From the NCBI GenBank assembly GCA_029550525.1, contig JAKPHF010000062.1:372001-436000 (forward strand): 64,000 bases of DNA, written 5' to 3'. Made by a program: the position numbers and the translations under genes. Shown in pieces: positions 45,994-54,924 of the stretch (the first letter of the stretch is position 1; each line of letters begins with the position of its first letter). Origin of the DNA: Planctomycetota bacterium (GTDB lineage Bacteria > Planctomycetota > Phycisphaerae > UBA1845 > PWPN01). The notes beneath the pieces were generated by a model that was given only the letters and a program-made list of their open reading frames with translations, did no database searches and was not told where the DNA came from.

Positions 45994-48318
45994 ATGCCGG
46001 TATACAGGCTGTTCGGCTCATGTTGTGTGATCCTATTGAGCGCCTTGCCGGCGATGGCCCAGCAAGCAACCACGATCAGGCCTCGGGCTCTGCTGATCAA
46101 CTTCAATCCGGTGATCGAGAGCCGCTCGTCTCAACGGCTCAGCACGGTGGGCGGATGGAACTCACCTTCCGCGCTGACCGCCGGTTACATCTCCGACTTG
46201 GCAGAGTGCAGCCACGGCTTGGTCTCGTATCGGCTCACCCGCACGGTGGACGCCGACATCTGGCCCATCAAGGAAGACGGCTTCCGCTACACCGACGAGT
46301 CCTATCTGCAATGTCTTTCCACGTGGTCGGGCTGGCACCAGCCGGACATGTGCGATTACAAGGCCAAGTGCCGAGATTTTGACCTGGCACGCAAGGTGGA
46401 CTCCGGCGAGATCGACGAAGTCCTGGACCACAGCGCTCCGTTCTTCGGCGGATACGAGACGCGAATGATCGGGCGAGGCGGTTACTGGTGCAATTCGCCG
46501 CCCCTGCGGCGAACCGCGTGCTCGAAGATCTTCATCATCTCGGTGTTCAACTACGAGCGAGGCGTCGGCGAGATGCTGGAGGATTACGGGCATCGGACCG
46601 AATCCATCATGCGCCTAGTGTACGGTAGTTGGGAAGCCCAGAAGACGCATGCCTGGAACCGCTTCACGCTCTACGACAAGATCTTTCCGGGAGAGGCGGC
46701 TTGTGGAAACGTGCACTTCGCGCCCAACAGCCAATCGGATTATGACTGGGGCAACCCGACGTTCGTCTGGAGCTACTGCGACGACTGGCTGTACAACTAT
46801 CCGAATCTCACCGGCCAGAAAAAGTGGGTGAATCGCAGCGAATGGGGCAACGGCGACATCCGGCAGCATCACCGCTGGTGGTTCGCGCACATCCCGCACG
46901 TCTCCGGCAGCACCACCGAGTACGGGATGACGCGTTTGAACAACTGGTGGGCGTACATGCAGGATTTCAACCGCTACGCCGAAAGCGGCGGCGACCACAA
47001 GCCCGGCGGCACTCCCCCGCCGGCCCAGCCTTACCCGGCTCCGGTCCGCCGACTGACCGTCAACGCGACTGACGACTGGGCCCCCCAGATCAACGCGGCC
47101 GGCCGGATCGTCTGGCACGGCGCCGTGGGCTCCACATTCGAGATCTTCTCGTGCAACGCCGACGGGACCGGCCTGGTCCGCATCACCAACGACTCGTTCA
47201 ACGACGAGGATCCGCGGATCAACGCGGCCGGCCGGATCGTCTGGCAGAAGTTCGACGGCAAGGATTACGAGATCTTCAGCGCCAACGCCGACGGCACGAA
47301 CGTCGTGCAGATCACCAACAACGATTACAACGATTGGCATCCGGATATCAACGACGCCGGACGCATCGTGTGGGATGCTTTCGACGGCACGGATTACGAG
47401 ATCTTCAGCGCCAACGCCGACGGCACCGACGTGGTTCAGATCACCAACAACGCCTCCGCCTCCGGATACCCGCGCGAGGACGTTTGGCCCCAGATCAACA
47501 ATGCCGGGCGAGTGGTGTGGTTCGGCCACACCGGCGGGACGAACGGCAACTGGGAAATCTTCAGTGCCAACGCCGACGGATCGGGCCTGGTCAACATCTC
47601 GAACAACGCGGCGGAAGACGAGTACCCCCGGATCAGCGACTCGGGGCGAGTCGTCTGGCAGCGATGGCTGAGTGACAACAACACCGAGATCATGAGCGCC
47701 GCCGCCACCGGAGGGCCGGTCGTCCAGCTCACCAACAACACGTACGAGGACTGGTATCCGCGGATCAACGCCCACAATCAGGTTGTGTGGATGGCCCGAA
47801 TGGCCGACGGGTGGGAGATCATGCAGGCCCCCGCCACCGGCGGTTCGCCGATCCGCATCACGCACAACTCCACGCACGATCAATATCCGGTCATCAATGA
47901 CGACGGCCAGATCGTCTGGCAAGGCTTCGACGGTACGGACTGGGAAATCTACACGCTGCGGAACGGCGTGATCGAACAGGTCACGGATAACGGCATCGAC
48001 GATCGCTGGCCGGCGCTGAACGGGCAGGGGCAGCTGTGCTGGCATTCGGACGCGGGCAGCGGGGAGAACGCCAACACCAGCGAGATCTTCTCGGCTTATC
48101 TGCCCAAGTACGCCCGCGTGGACTTCGACCGCGACGGCGACGTGGACCTCGACGACTTCGCCGAGTTCCAGTTGTGCTTCTCGGCCGAGGCTCCCACGCC
48201 CGAGTGCGCGGACAAGAACTTCAACGGTGATCGCGCGATCGATCAGTTGGACTTGCTGTGGTTTGAAGCCTGCTTCCAGGGGCCGAACCAGATCGTGGAT
48301 CCGCTGTGCGCCGGGTAA
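45994..48318 (+). CDS. Secreted protein: unrecognised domain, 8-unit beta-propeller, dockerin
   Basis: A 774-residue exported protein in three parts. After a signal peptide (about 1-24) comes a domain (about 28-330) related to the protein at 42256 and otherwise unknown to me. From about residue 350 to 690 there are eight TolB/PD40-like propeller units of about 43 residues, each beginning like PRINAAGRIVW and containing YEIFSANADGT and VVQITNN. Units 2 and 3 share 35 identical bases. The C-terminus is a dockerin-like pair of EF-hand loops (DFDRDGDVDLDDFAEF near 709 and DKNFNGDRAIDQLDLLWF). AGGAGGGGG five bases upstream fixes the ATG at 45994. Probable cell-surface or secreted binding protein. 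Confidence 0.75.
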   Translation: MPVYRLFGSCCVILLSALPAMAQQATTIRPRALLINFNPVIESRSSQRLSTVGGWNSPSALTAGYISDLAECSHGLVSYRLTRTVDADIWPIKEDGFRYTDESYLQCLSTWSGWHQPDMCDYKAKCRDFDLARKVDSGEIDEVLDHSAPFFGGYETRMIGRGGYWCNSPPLRRTACSKIFIISVFNYERGVGEMLEDYGHRTESIMRLVYGSWEAQKTHAWNRFTLYDKIFPGEAACGNVHFAPNSQSDYDWGNPTFVWSYCDDWLYNYPNLTGQKKWVNRSEWGNGDIRQHHRWWFAHIPHVSGSTTEYGMTRLNNWWAYMQDFNRYAESGGDHKPGGTPPPAQPYPAPVRRLTVNATDDWAPQINAAGRIVWHGAVGSTFEIFSCNADGTGLVRITNDSFNDEDPRINAAGRIVWQKFDGKDYEIFSANADGTNVVQITNNDYNDWHPDINDAGRIVWDAFDGTDYEIFSANADGTDVVQITNNASASGYPREDVWPQINNAGRVVWFGHTGGTNGNWEIFSANADGSGLVNISNNAAEDEYPRISDSGRVVWQRWLSDNNTEIMSAAATGGPVVQLTNNTYEDWYPRINAHNQVVWMARMADGWEIMQAPATGGSPIRITHNSTHDQYPVINDDGQIVWQGFDGTDWEIYTLRNGVIEQVTDNGIDDRWPALNGQGQLCWHSDAGSGENANTSEIFSAYLPKYARVDFDRDGDVDLDDFAEFQLCFSAEAPTPECADKNFNGDRAIDQLDLLWFEACFQGPNQIVDPLCAG

Positions 48319-48410
48319 GTCCGGAGCTAGCGTCGCTTTTGGTCGCCGGCTTTCGCGCATTTCGGTGGGTGGGCATCTTGGCCACGAGGGAATGCCCGCG
48401 CCCTGCTGTA

Positions 48411-48444
48411 TATCAGCCCGTCACCGCTATCAGCCCGTCACCGC
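48411..48444 (+). repeat. Exact 17-bp tandem duplication
   Basis: TATCAGCCCGTCACCGC occurs twice in immediate succession (48411-48427 and 48428-48444), ten bases before the ribosome-binding site of the next gene. A degraded GGCATCTTGGCC palindrome lies just upstream at about 48366-48395. Confidence 0.85.
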
Positions 48445-48464
48445 TGCGGGCTCGGAGGCTTGGT

Positions 48465-50150
48465 ATGAAGCTGACTTCACTCGTGCTCGCGATGCTCGTG
48501 CACGCCGCGGACCTGACCGCCGGCACGGCCGCTGCGGATGAGGTGGGCCAGCCGGCCCCCGCTGCCACTACCGACCTCAACGTCACGTACATCGAGCGGC
48601 TGCCGCGATATGACTATGATGCCGCCAAGAACCAGCCTGCCGCGGGCGATGTCGTCACCTTCGTGGGGCATGTTCGGCTGTGGGGCTCGACCCCGCTGGC
48701 TTCCGTGGCGTACCGGTGGGAACTGGACGGCCAGCCCGTGGACTCGGGAACGTTGACCAACCTGCAGCCGGGCACCGAACAGACGGTCACCTGGAACTGG
48801 ACTTGGCAAAGTGGGAATCACACCATCAAGCTCATCGTCGATCCGGACAGCCAGGTCGCGGAACTGAGCGAGTTGAACAACCAGATCGAAGACCGGACCA
48901 ACGCCATCATCGCCGGCTTCTGGGTCGAGCAGTCAGTGTACGACTACTTCGCCGCGAACCAGCACAAGCTGGGCGTGGGATCGAACTCCTGGGAAGACTG
49001 GATTCAGCGGCAGATGCGGTACTGGAACCAGTTCTGCGCCCAGGCCATCTACCCGACCACGCCGCAAGGGGTGCTGGACCGCGTCCGGATCGACAAGATC
49101 GTGGTCGTGCCGGACGGGGCCCTGCCGTTGCACGGTGGACTGCCGACCAACAACCCCGATCTGTGGGACAAGACGGTCGATCTCATGTGGGGGTTTCCGG
49201 CCACGCTGCTGGATGGCAGCATGTATGCCAACGTCACGTCGGCCAGCATGAGCAATCCGTTCTTTTTCGAGGGCTCGCTGCTGCATGAACTCGGCCACGC
49301 CCGTTACCTGGTCGACACGTACGGCTTCGACGTCCACAACACGTCGTCGCACGCGTCGGTCCAGATCTACGAGGGCGACAAGCCGGTGGCCGGCAGTTCC
49401 TACATGCCCTTCGTCGCGTTCGGTGAGGTGCTGTACTACAACAAATACGGCAAGCTGATGTCGGGCGGCCACGACCAGGGCTGGTCGGAGTATGACGCGG
49501 GCGCCCTCAACCGGATCGCTGGCCAGCGGGCGACTTGCGGCAACTACAACGCTCCTTGCAACATCGGCGCGTATATCAACGATTTGCCGCAGCGGAATCA
49601 TCTGCGGCTGCTGGATTCCAACGGCGCAGCTCGCCGCCGGGCGAACGTGAAGATTTTCCAGGCCGCGGGCGGGCCGGGCTGGTACGGCAAGACGTTCGAC
49701 AACACGCCCGACCTCGAGTTCACCTCCGACCTGGACGGCTACGTGCATCTGCCGCGCAACCCGTTCAGCTCGGGCCCCATCCGGCACACGTACGGAGAGG
49801 CGAACGGGACGATGATCCTGCGCATCGAGCACCAGGGACAGGTCTGGTACCGGTTCCTGGAGGTCACCGATTTCAACATCCAGTATTGGCGCGGCAACAC
49901 GGAGGATGCATACTATTCGTTTGCCCTGCCCGGGACCAACCGGCCCGCAGCCGACTTCACGTACGACGGGCGGGTCAATGAGGATGACCTGCCTCATTTT
50001 CTGGCTTGCCTGGCGGGTGCGGACGAGCCCATCGCCGATCCCGATTGCGCGGACGCCGATCTGGATGAAGATGGCGACGTCGATCAGTCGGACTTCGGTC
50101 TGATGCAGAGGTGCTACAGCGGAACGGCGCAAGCGGATCCCGGGTGCTGA
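48465..50150 (+). CDS. Secreted CARDB / HEXXH metallopeptidase-like / dockerin protein
   Basis: The 561-residue protein has a signal peptide (about 1-25), a CARDB adhesion-like beta domain (about 40-150, HTIKLIVDPDSQVAELSELNNQ), and a zincin-like core with HELGH (His274, Glu275, His278). The usual third ligand is not certain: a Gly and His follow at a longer spacing than in metzincins. A dockerin-like tail contains EF-hand loops (TYDGRVNEDDLPHFL and DLDEDGDVDQSDF near 531). I use ATG 48465 with GGAGG six bases upstream; the longer frame lacks a signal peptide. It may be an extracellular protease. The tail matches that of the 45994 protein. Confidence 0.78.
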   Translation: MKLTSLVLAMLVHAADLTAGTAAADEVGQPAPAATTDLNVTYIERLPRYDYDAAKNQPAAGDVVTFVGHVRLWGSTPLASVAYRWELDGQPVDSGTLTNLQPGTEQTVTWNWTWQSGNHTIKLIVDPDSQVAELSELNNQIEDRTNAIIAGFWVEQSVYDYFAANQHKLGVGSNSWEDWIQRQMRYWNQFCAQAIYPTTPQGVLDRVRIDKIVVVPDGALPLHGGLPTNNPDLWDKTVDLMWGFPATLLDGSMYANVTSASMSNPFFFEGSLLHELGHARYLVDTYGFDVHNTSSHASVQIYEGDKPVAGSSYMPFVAFGEVLYYNKYGKLMSGGHDQGWSEYDAGALNRIAGQRATCGNYNAPCNIGAYINDLPQRNHLRLLDSNGAARRRANVKIFQAAGGPGWYGKTFDNTPDLEFTSDLDGYVHLPRNPFSSGPIRHTYGEANGTMILRIEHQGQVWYRFLEVTDFNIQYWRGNTEDAYYSFALPGTNRPAADFTYDGRVNEDDLPHFLACLAGADEPIADPDCADADLDEDGDVDQSDFGLMQRCYSGTAQADPGC

Positions 50151-50239
50151 AGGCGGCGTTCGCCGCCATTTCGTGGTTCTGCACCCGTTTTGTTCAATCC
50201 GGAAGCGATCGGTTCTTCTGAGAAGGTGGGACCAGTACG

Positions 50240-51106
50240 ATGTTACGAGACAAACAACAACGAGCCAGTCGCGGTTTTACGCTGATCGAGGTTCTGGTGG
50301 TGGTGGCGATCATCGCGCTGCTGATCTCCATCCTGCTACCGTCGCTTCGCGCCGCCCGCGAGGAAGCCAAGGCGGTGGCCTGCCAATCGGGCGTGAAACA
50401 GATCATGCTGGGCATCCAGATGTACCAAACGGACTTCGGCGGATCGGTGCCAATAGGCCTGTGGAGCGAGAATCACTGGGATCTGCCGAAGGAAAAGCTT
50501 TGGTTCTACAAGCTGCACAAGAGGTACCTGCCCAATCCGAAAATCTGGATCTGCCCAGCCGATCCCTATGGATCGAGGTTCGATTTCCTGGCCATGAAGA
50601 ACAACATTCCCTACTCGAACACGACGGTCCCGTCGTGCGGCTACGGTATGAACTACCTGCTGCGTCACTCGGGTCTCGGGGACAAGGCGTTCAACATCGA
50701 GAAGTATCCGTCCAAGCGGCCCATGAACACCATCCTGCTCGCCGAGGTCGGACCTGATCATGGTCTCGAGAACTTTCCCTTCTATCCTTCCGGCGTTGGC
50801 CAGCCGTGGCGGGACGGTGGCCGGCTGGTCTGGGATGACGGCAACAGTCGTGGTTGGTATGCCGGTGGGCCGACTTGGCTGACCGCCCGCCACAACGGCA
50901 GCATCACCATGACCACCATGGGCGGATCCGTCCAACGCGTGCCGACGCTCAAGCAGGTCAGGACTCGCATCAGGCCGGAATACGAGGATTGCAAGCGAGC
51001 AGACTGCTACCTCTGCAATTATTACCCTGCCGGTGCTGACAAGACCCACTACAGCTTCGCGGACAGCAAGCTGTACTGGTGGGTTGGGCCGCGACAGGAA
51101 CACTGA
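50240..51106 (+). CDS. Type II pseudopilin-like protein with prepilin methylation motif
   Basis: The 288-residue protein starts with the prepilin leader and N-methylation motif GFTLIEVLVVVAIIALLI, cut by a prepilin peptidase after Gly12 and methylated at Phe. The helix runs to about residue 45. The globular part has Cys residues (WICPADPYG, VPSCGYGMNYLL, DCYLCNYY) and an H-x-N-G segment near the end. Many planctomycete proteins of this layout have no known partner. No type II secretion or pilus genes lie nearby. RBS AAGGTGGG precedes ATG 50240. The zinc-ribbon gene follows 26 bases after its stop. Confidence 0.85.
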   Translation: MLRDKQQRASRGFTLIEVLVVVAIIALLISILLPSLRAAREEAKAVACQSGVKQIMLGIQMYQTDFGGSVPIGLWSENHWDLPKEKLWFYKLHKRYLPNPKIWICPADPYGSRFDFLAMKNNIPYSNTTVPSCGYGMNYLLRHSGLGDKAFNIEKYPSKRPMNTILLAEVGPDHGLENFPFYPSGVGQPWRDGGRLVWDDGNSRGWYAGGPTWLTARHNGSITMTTMGGSVQRVPTLKQVRTRIRPEYEDCKRADCYLCNYYPAGADKTHYSFADSKLYWWVGPRQEH

Positions 51107-51132
51107 GCTCGAGAGTCGGAAGCGAGTGTCTC

Positions 51133-51567
51133 ATGGACAATCAGAAACGGAACATAATTATCCTGGCCCTGTGCCTGACGGCCTTGGTCGTGGTGCTGGG
51201 CTATCAGTGGCGATCCTCGTCCAGCGAGCCGGTTGTCCCCGTCACCCGCACGATCCGCGATTTCATCGCGACCTGGCAGTGCCTCAGCTGTGAGCATCGG
51301 CTCGAAGACCGGGCCGGGCCGGGCCCCTTGCACTGCCCGAAGTGTAACAAGGACGAGATGTACGTCACGGCCAAGTGGAGTTGCCCCCAGCACGGAGCCA
51401 AGCCGATTTTCTTGCAGTACAACGACCGCGGCAGGCCGAGCGAGTTCCGGTTTAAGAACGGCACGTGGACGCCGGCCATGACGCCCGAGGGCGGCTGGAA
51501 CATCGGCTGTCCGCAATGTCGCAGCCCCATGACCCCGGCCGAAGCCCTCCGCCCGGCGGAGGATTGA
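51133..51567 (+). CDS. Small membrane protein with zinc-ribbon cysteines
   Basis: A 144-residue protein of unknown function. One transmembrane helix (about 8-24) is followed by an exported or cytoplasmic domain with paired ligands: CLSC near 50, CPKC near 68, CPQH and a final CPQC. These would form two zinc ribbons. It follows the pseudopilin gene closely and probably shares its transcript, which suggests a role with it. The chosen ATG 51133 has a GGAAGCGAG upstream; the longer frame has no support. Confidence 0.7.
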   Translation: MDNQKRNIIILALCLTALVVVLGYQWRSSSSEPVVPVTRTIRDFIATWQCLSCEHRLEDRAGPGPLHCPKCNKDEMYVTAKWSCPQHGAKPIFLQYNDRGRPSEFRFKNGTWTPAMTPEGGWNIGCPQCRSPMTPAEALRPAED

Positions 51568-51569
51568 GC

Positions 51570-51648
51570 AGCAGAGCTATCGCATCAGCTGTCAGCCAGC
51601 GGCGAGACGTCTGGCTCCTAGCCCATTGCCCATAGCTCACAGCTCTGC
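51570..51648. repeat. AGCT-word repeat between convergent genes
   Basis: CAGAGCTATCGCATCAGCTG at the left and CATAGCTCACAGCTCTGC at the right are variants of the AGCT word family in partly inverted orientation. They fill the whole gap between the zinc-ribbon and GH63-like genes, so the region could end both transcripts. Confidence 0.6.
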
Positions 51649-53781
51649 TCATGCCGAATCCCACTGATACTCCACACCCGCAGCCTGCGGCCGGGGCGAG
51701 ACGCTCACCCGACCGTTCACCAGAGCGGTGCGGGCGGCGAGGGCGGGATCGGCGACGCTCAGCTTGCCCGGGCCGGCGGCGGTGATCAGCACCGGTGAAT
51801 CCGTACTGCTGATCGGTAAACGCACGATGGCTCGGCACGTACACTGGATGAACAACTGATCGTCGCGATAGACGCGGAGCCCGTCGTCGAGTTCCACCCG
51901 GTACACGCTGCCGCCCACGTGAACGTTGCGCATGCTTGAAGCGGGGAACGCGACCGAGCCGAAGCGGACGTAGCCCGCCGGCTCAACGTCGATCAGTTCG
52001 CCGATGGCGATGTAGGCCATGAGCCCGCCCCAGTGGTACAGGCGGGCAGCGTTCCACACGTCGGCGCCTTTGCCGGTATCGGCGTTGTAGTTCTCGTAGA
52101 TACCGCCGTCCGCCCGCCAGTTCTCCAGGAACATCTCCAGCCCACGCCGGCTCAACTCGGCGGCGACGTCGTCCATGCGATACCGCCGCAGGCCCTCGGC
52201 AACGAGGAAATTGAACGGGCCCCAGATGCGACCGCGCCAGTAGTCGTTGTCCGGATAGGCCGGGTCCGTCCGGGCGATGGCCGGGATGACGTAGCGACCC
52301 CAGAACTCGCGCTCGTTCAGCAGGTGCTCGCGAACCATGCGCTCGGCGCGTTCGGGCGGAGCGATGCCGGCGATGAGCGGGAAGAACGACGTGGGCGACC
52401 ATCGCGAGGAGAACCGCCCATCCCAGTGCCGATTGGCGTAAATGCCGTTTGCATCGTCCCACAGCTGCGCGTTGATGCGCTCCTTCATCTCCGCGTGCTC
52501 GCGACGGAACCGGGCCGCGTCCTCGGGTTTGCCAAGCCATTCGGCAATCCACGCCAAGCCCTCGCAATCCATGGCGTAGTAGCTGTTCAAGGCCACGTCC
52601 GCCAGTTCGAGCGTGTTGGCCTGGTGGTTGAACGGCACGTCGTCGTACATGGGCGAGTTGTCCAGGCCCGACTCGTACATGGCGCATTTGGCCGTGTTCT
52701 GCAGCGAGGGGTTGTAGGGCAGGAGTTGCGGGAACTCGTAGTGAGGCTCGGCATTGGTGCCCCATTCCAGCAGGCCGTCACCGTTGCCGTCTCGATTCGT
52801 CATCCAGTAGCCGTGCCAGCGGACCAGCCGGTCATACATGCCCTCGAGCCAACCGCGGTCGGGTCGCAGCGCTTGCGTCTTCCAGATCATGTACGCCCCA
52901 AGCGGCGGCATGGAACGATCGAGCGAAACCGCCCCGTGAGCCATGAAATAGTTGGGCACGTGGCCGATCTCGTCGATGGCCCGGGTCACGGCCTCGAAAT
53001 TGAGCCGGGCAAGCTCGGGCGACTCCAACGCGGTCATGGCCCCGACGAAGAACGTGTCCCAGCAGAACACGAGCACACCCTGCCAGTCGTAACACCAGTC
53101 ACGGCTCACGGGCGAGGAAACCAGCCGCCGGCGCGTGTCGAAAAGCGTGTTCCAGTTGATGGCCTGCATCATGGCCTTGGGGGCGTCGGCCAGGGCACCG
53201 CCGCCGTCGAGCGCCACGGCTTCGTAGCCTTCGACCGTACCCTGCGAGGGCAGCTTGCGGTCGGCACGGCTGGCGATCATGACCGCCGGACGGCCGGGCT
53301 CGCCTACGGCATAGGGCTCGGCAATGTTGAGGAAGTAACGGCTGGGCCAGGCCGCACCCTCGAACTGCAGATCCCAACCCGCGAACACGCCCGTGCGCTC
53401 GGACCGGACTTCGGGGGTCTCGCCGAACGGCGTAGCCAGGAGGAACACGACGCGTTGTCTGCTTTCACCGAGCGGCGTCACTTCAACGCGCAACTCGCCG
53501 TCGCGGTCGGTCGCGGAAAGCCGATACGCGGTCTCGCCCGCCTTGAAATCCAGTTCCGCGGGCAGGCCGAGCGGCGCGTGCGGCCCCAGACGGACCACGT
53601 CGGTCCAACGGAACGTGCTGTAAAGCTTGCCTATTTGCCGGCTGTCCGGCGCGGGTGGAGGGACGTCCTCATCCCAGATCGCCATCTGGAGCGTGATCTC
53701 GGTTCGGCCGTCGCGCAGATAAACGAATCGGTTGAAGCCTCTGAAATCCCACGTGTTCCAGCCGGTCGGACGATGGATCAT
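51649..53781 (-). CDS. GH63-like (alpha/alpha)6-barrel glycosidase
   Basis: The 710-residue protein appears cytoplasmic, without a signal peptide. The N-terminal beta-sandwich (about 1-220) begins with the GWNTWD motif seen in GH63-type mannosylglycerate hydrolases and related enzymes. The barrel follows with CYDWQGVLVFCWDTFFVGAM near 245 and GNGDGLLEWGTNAEPHYEF near 345, which are conserved catalytic-site segments; RGRIWGPFNFLVAEGLR lies near 525. Substrate is uncertain: mannosylglycerate, glucosylglycerate or oligosaccharides. The ATG at 53781 has GAGGA about four bases upstream; a GTG at 53796 is the alternative. It converges on the zinc-ribbon gene. Confidence 0.8.
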   Translation of the reverse strand: MIHRPTGWNTWDFRGFNRFVYLRDGRTEITLQMAIWDEDVPPPAPDSRQIGKLYSTFRWTDVVRLGPHAPLGLPAELDFKAGETAYRLSATDRDGELRVEVTPLGESRQRVVFLLATPFGETPEVRSERTGVFAGWDLQFEGAAWPSRYFLNIAEPYAVGEPGRPAVMIASRADRKLPSQGTVEGYEAVALDGGGALADAPKAMMQAINWNTLFDTRRRLVSSPVSRDWCYDWQGVLVFCWDTFFVGAMTALESPELARLNFEAVTRAIDEIGHVPNYFMAHGAVSLDRSMPPLGAYMIWKTQALRPDRGWLEGMYDRLVRWHGYWMTNRDGNGDGLLEWGTNAEPHYEFPQLLPYNPSLQNTAKCAMYESGLDNSPMYDDVPFNHQANTLELADVALNSYYAMDCEGLAWIAEWLGKPEDAARFRREHAEMKERINAQLWDDANGIYANRHWDGRFSSRWSPTSFFPLIAGIAPPERAERMVREHLLNEREFWGRYVIPAIARTDPAYPDNDYWRGRIWGPFNFLVAEGLRRYRMDDVAAELSRRGLEMFLENWRADGGIYENYNADTGKGADVWNAARLYHWGGLMAYIAIGELIDVEPAGYVRFGSVAFPASSMRNVHVGGSVYRVELDDGLRVYRDDQLFIQCTCRAIVRLPISSTDSPVLITAAGPGKLSVADPALAARTALVNGRVSVSPRPQAAGVEYQWDSA

Positions 53782-53896
53782 GGATTCCTCGGTCACACAA
53801 GAAGCGAAAGCAATGTGTGCACGTTAGCGAAAAACGCCGGCGGAGTACGGTAACCTGAGTTTCGAAGGAACGCCACTCCCGCCCCGGAACTCATGA

Positions 53897-53943
53897 GGCG
53901 AGTCTCCCGGCCGGACATCGCATGTCCGGCCCGAAGACTCGCC
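53897..53943. repeat. Long two-segment hairpin
   Basis: GGCGAGTCT (53897-53905) pairs with AGACTCGCC (53935-53943), and inside it GGCCGGACAT (53909-53918) pairs with ATGTCCGGCC (53922-53931) around CGC. It lies 30 bases after the PEP-CTERM stop on the minus strand. Without a T-run it may act as a transcript-end stabiliser. The rest of the 192-base gap shows nothing else. Confidence 0.7.
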
Positions 53944-53973
53944 CCTGGTCGATCAACTCAGATTGCAGCCGAG

Positions 53974-54633
53974 TTACGCACGGCGACGACGCAGCAGCAG
54001 GCCGCCCAAGCCGAGCAGGAACAGCGTGGCGGGTTCGGGCGTGATCGTCAGGTTGGCGAAGTGCTGGAAGTCTTCGCCTTGGATGCCTCTCCAGTTGGTC
54101 GAACGAACGACCAGCTTGGACACCTGGGTCAGGTCGAAGTCAGCCGGTGCACCGGCGTCCGCGTACAGAGCGTCGATGTCACGCGTCTCATGACGCCACT
54201 CGTCGGCGGTCCAATGCCCCAGGCTGGTGAGCGGATCGGTGCTCCACTTGAGATCGAGCTCCGTGCCATCGGCGTCGTAAATGAGCAACCAGATCTGGGC
54301 GTCCTGATAGGCCGGCCGGACCGGTTCGGCATCCGGATTGTCCACTTGGCGATAGCGTGCATAGAGATCGAGCACCGCACCGCCGCCGCTCACGTCCACC
54401 GGCGCAAACGTGACTTCCATCACCGGCCATCCCCAGCTGACGAAGCTGCGGGAAGCGACCTCCACGCCGAGGATGTCATCGACCACGAACCCGTCGATGG
54501 CGGAGATCGTCACGTTGCCATTCGCGCTGTTCAGATCCTCGTTCAGGAGCTGACCGAGCACCGGCGTGCCGGCCAGTAGCACCAGGGCCAACGCCCCTAT
54601 CCCAACCCGCTTGATCATTGCACCTCTTGTCAT
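53974..54633 (-). CDS. PEP-CTERM exported protein
   Basis: The 219-residue protein has a signal peptide ending near residue 27 (GTPVLGQ) and a C-terminal PEP-CTERM sorting signal: TPEPATLFLLGLGGLLLRRR, with Pro-Glu-Pro, a hydrophobic stretch and a basic end. The middle is a beta-rich domain with many Asp residues and no family I can name. PEP-CTERM proteins are processed by exosortase and linked to exopolysaccharide; no exosortase gene lies in the window. Two in-frame starts are possible; ATG 54633 has GGAGGAG five bases upstream, and Met6 has AAGAGGTG. Confidence 0.85.
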   Translation of the reverse strand: MTRGAMIKRVGIGALALVLLAGTPVLGQLLNEDLNSANGNVTISAIDGFVVDDILGVEVASRSFVSWGWPVMEVTFAPVDVSGGGAVLDLYARYRQVDNPDAEPVRPAYQDAQIWLLIYDADGTELDLKWSTDPLTSLGHWTADEWRHETRDIDALYADAGAPADFDLTQVSKLVVRSTNWRGIQGEDFQHFANLTITPEPATLFLLGLGGLLLRRRRA

Positions 54634-54924
54634 CTCTCTCCTCCTTCTTAAACGTCGAAGTGTGACAGCCTAGACGGCTGCGCGGTTGAACGCTCTCTTC
54701 TCCAGACACGAAGTGGCGCTGCTCAACGCAGACTTCCCTTTCGTAGAACGCGAATGTAACCCCTCTCCCATGCCAGACATGCATTAGTGAACAGTCAGTG
54801 TACCCGCCCGCCCCGACTCAGGTCAATCCTTTTCGGACCGCTTTCTGTGCACCGGCGGATGGATGATTCCAAATCCCGGCCAGTTCATGAGATACGCTGT
54901 GAAGATCACCGTCCGGGCACCCAA

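Noticed and set aside
46615..48360. Minus-strand open frame of 581 codons with regular repeats
   Set aside because: Its periodicity mirrors the propeller units coded on the plus strand. The plus-strand product has a signal peptide, ribosome-binding site and recognisable domains.
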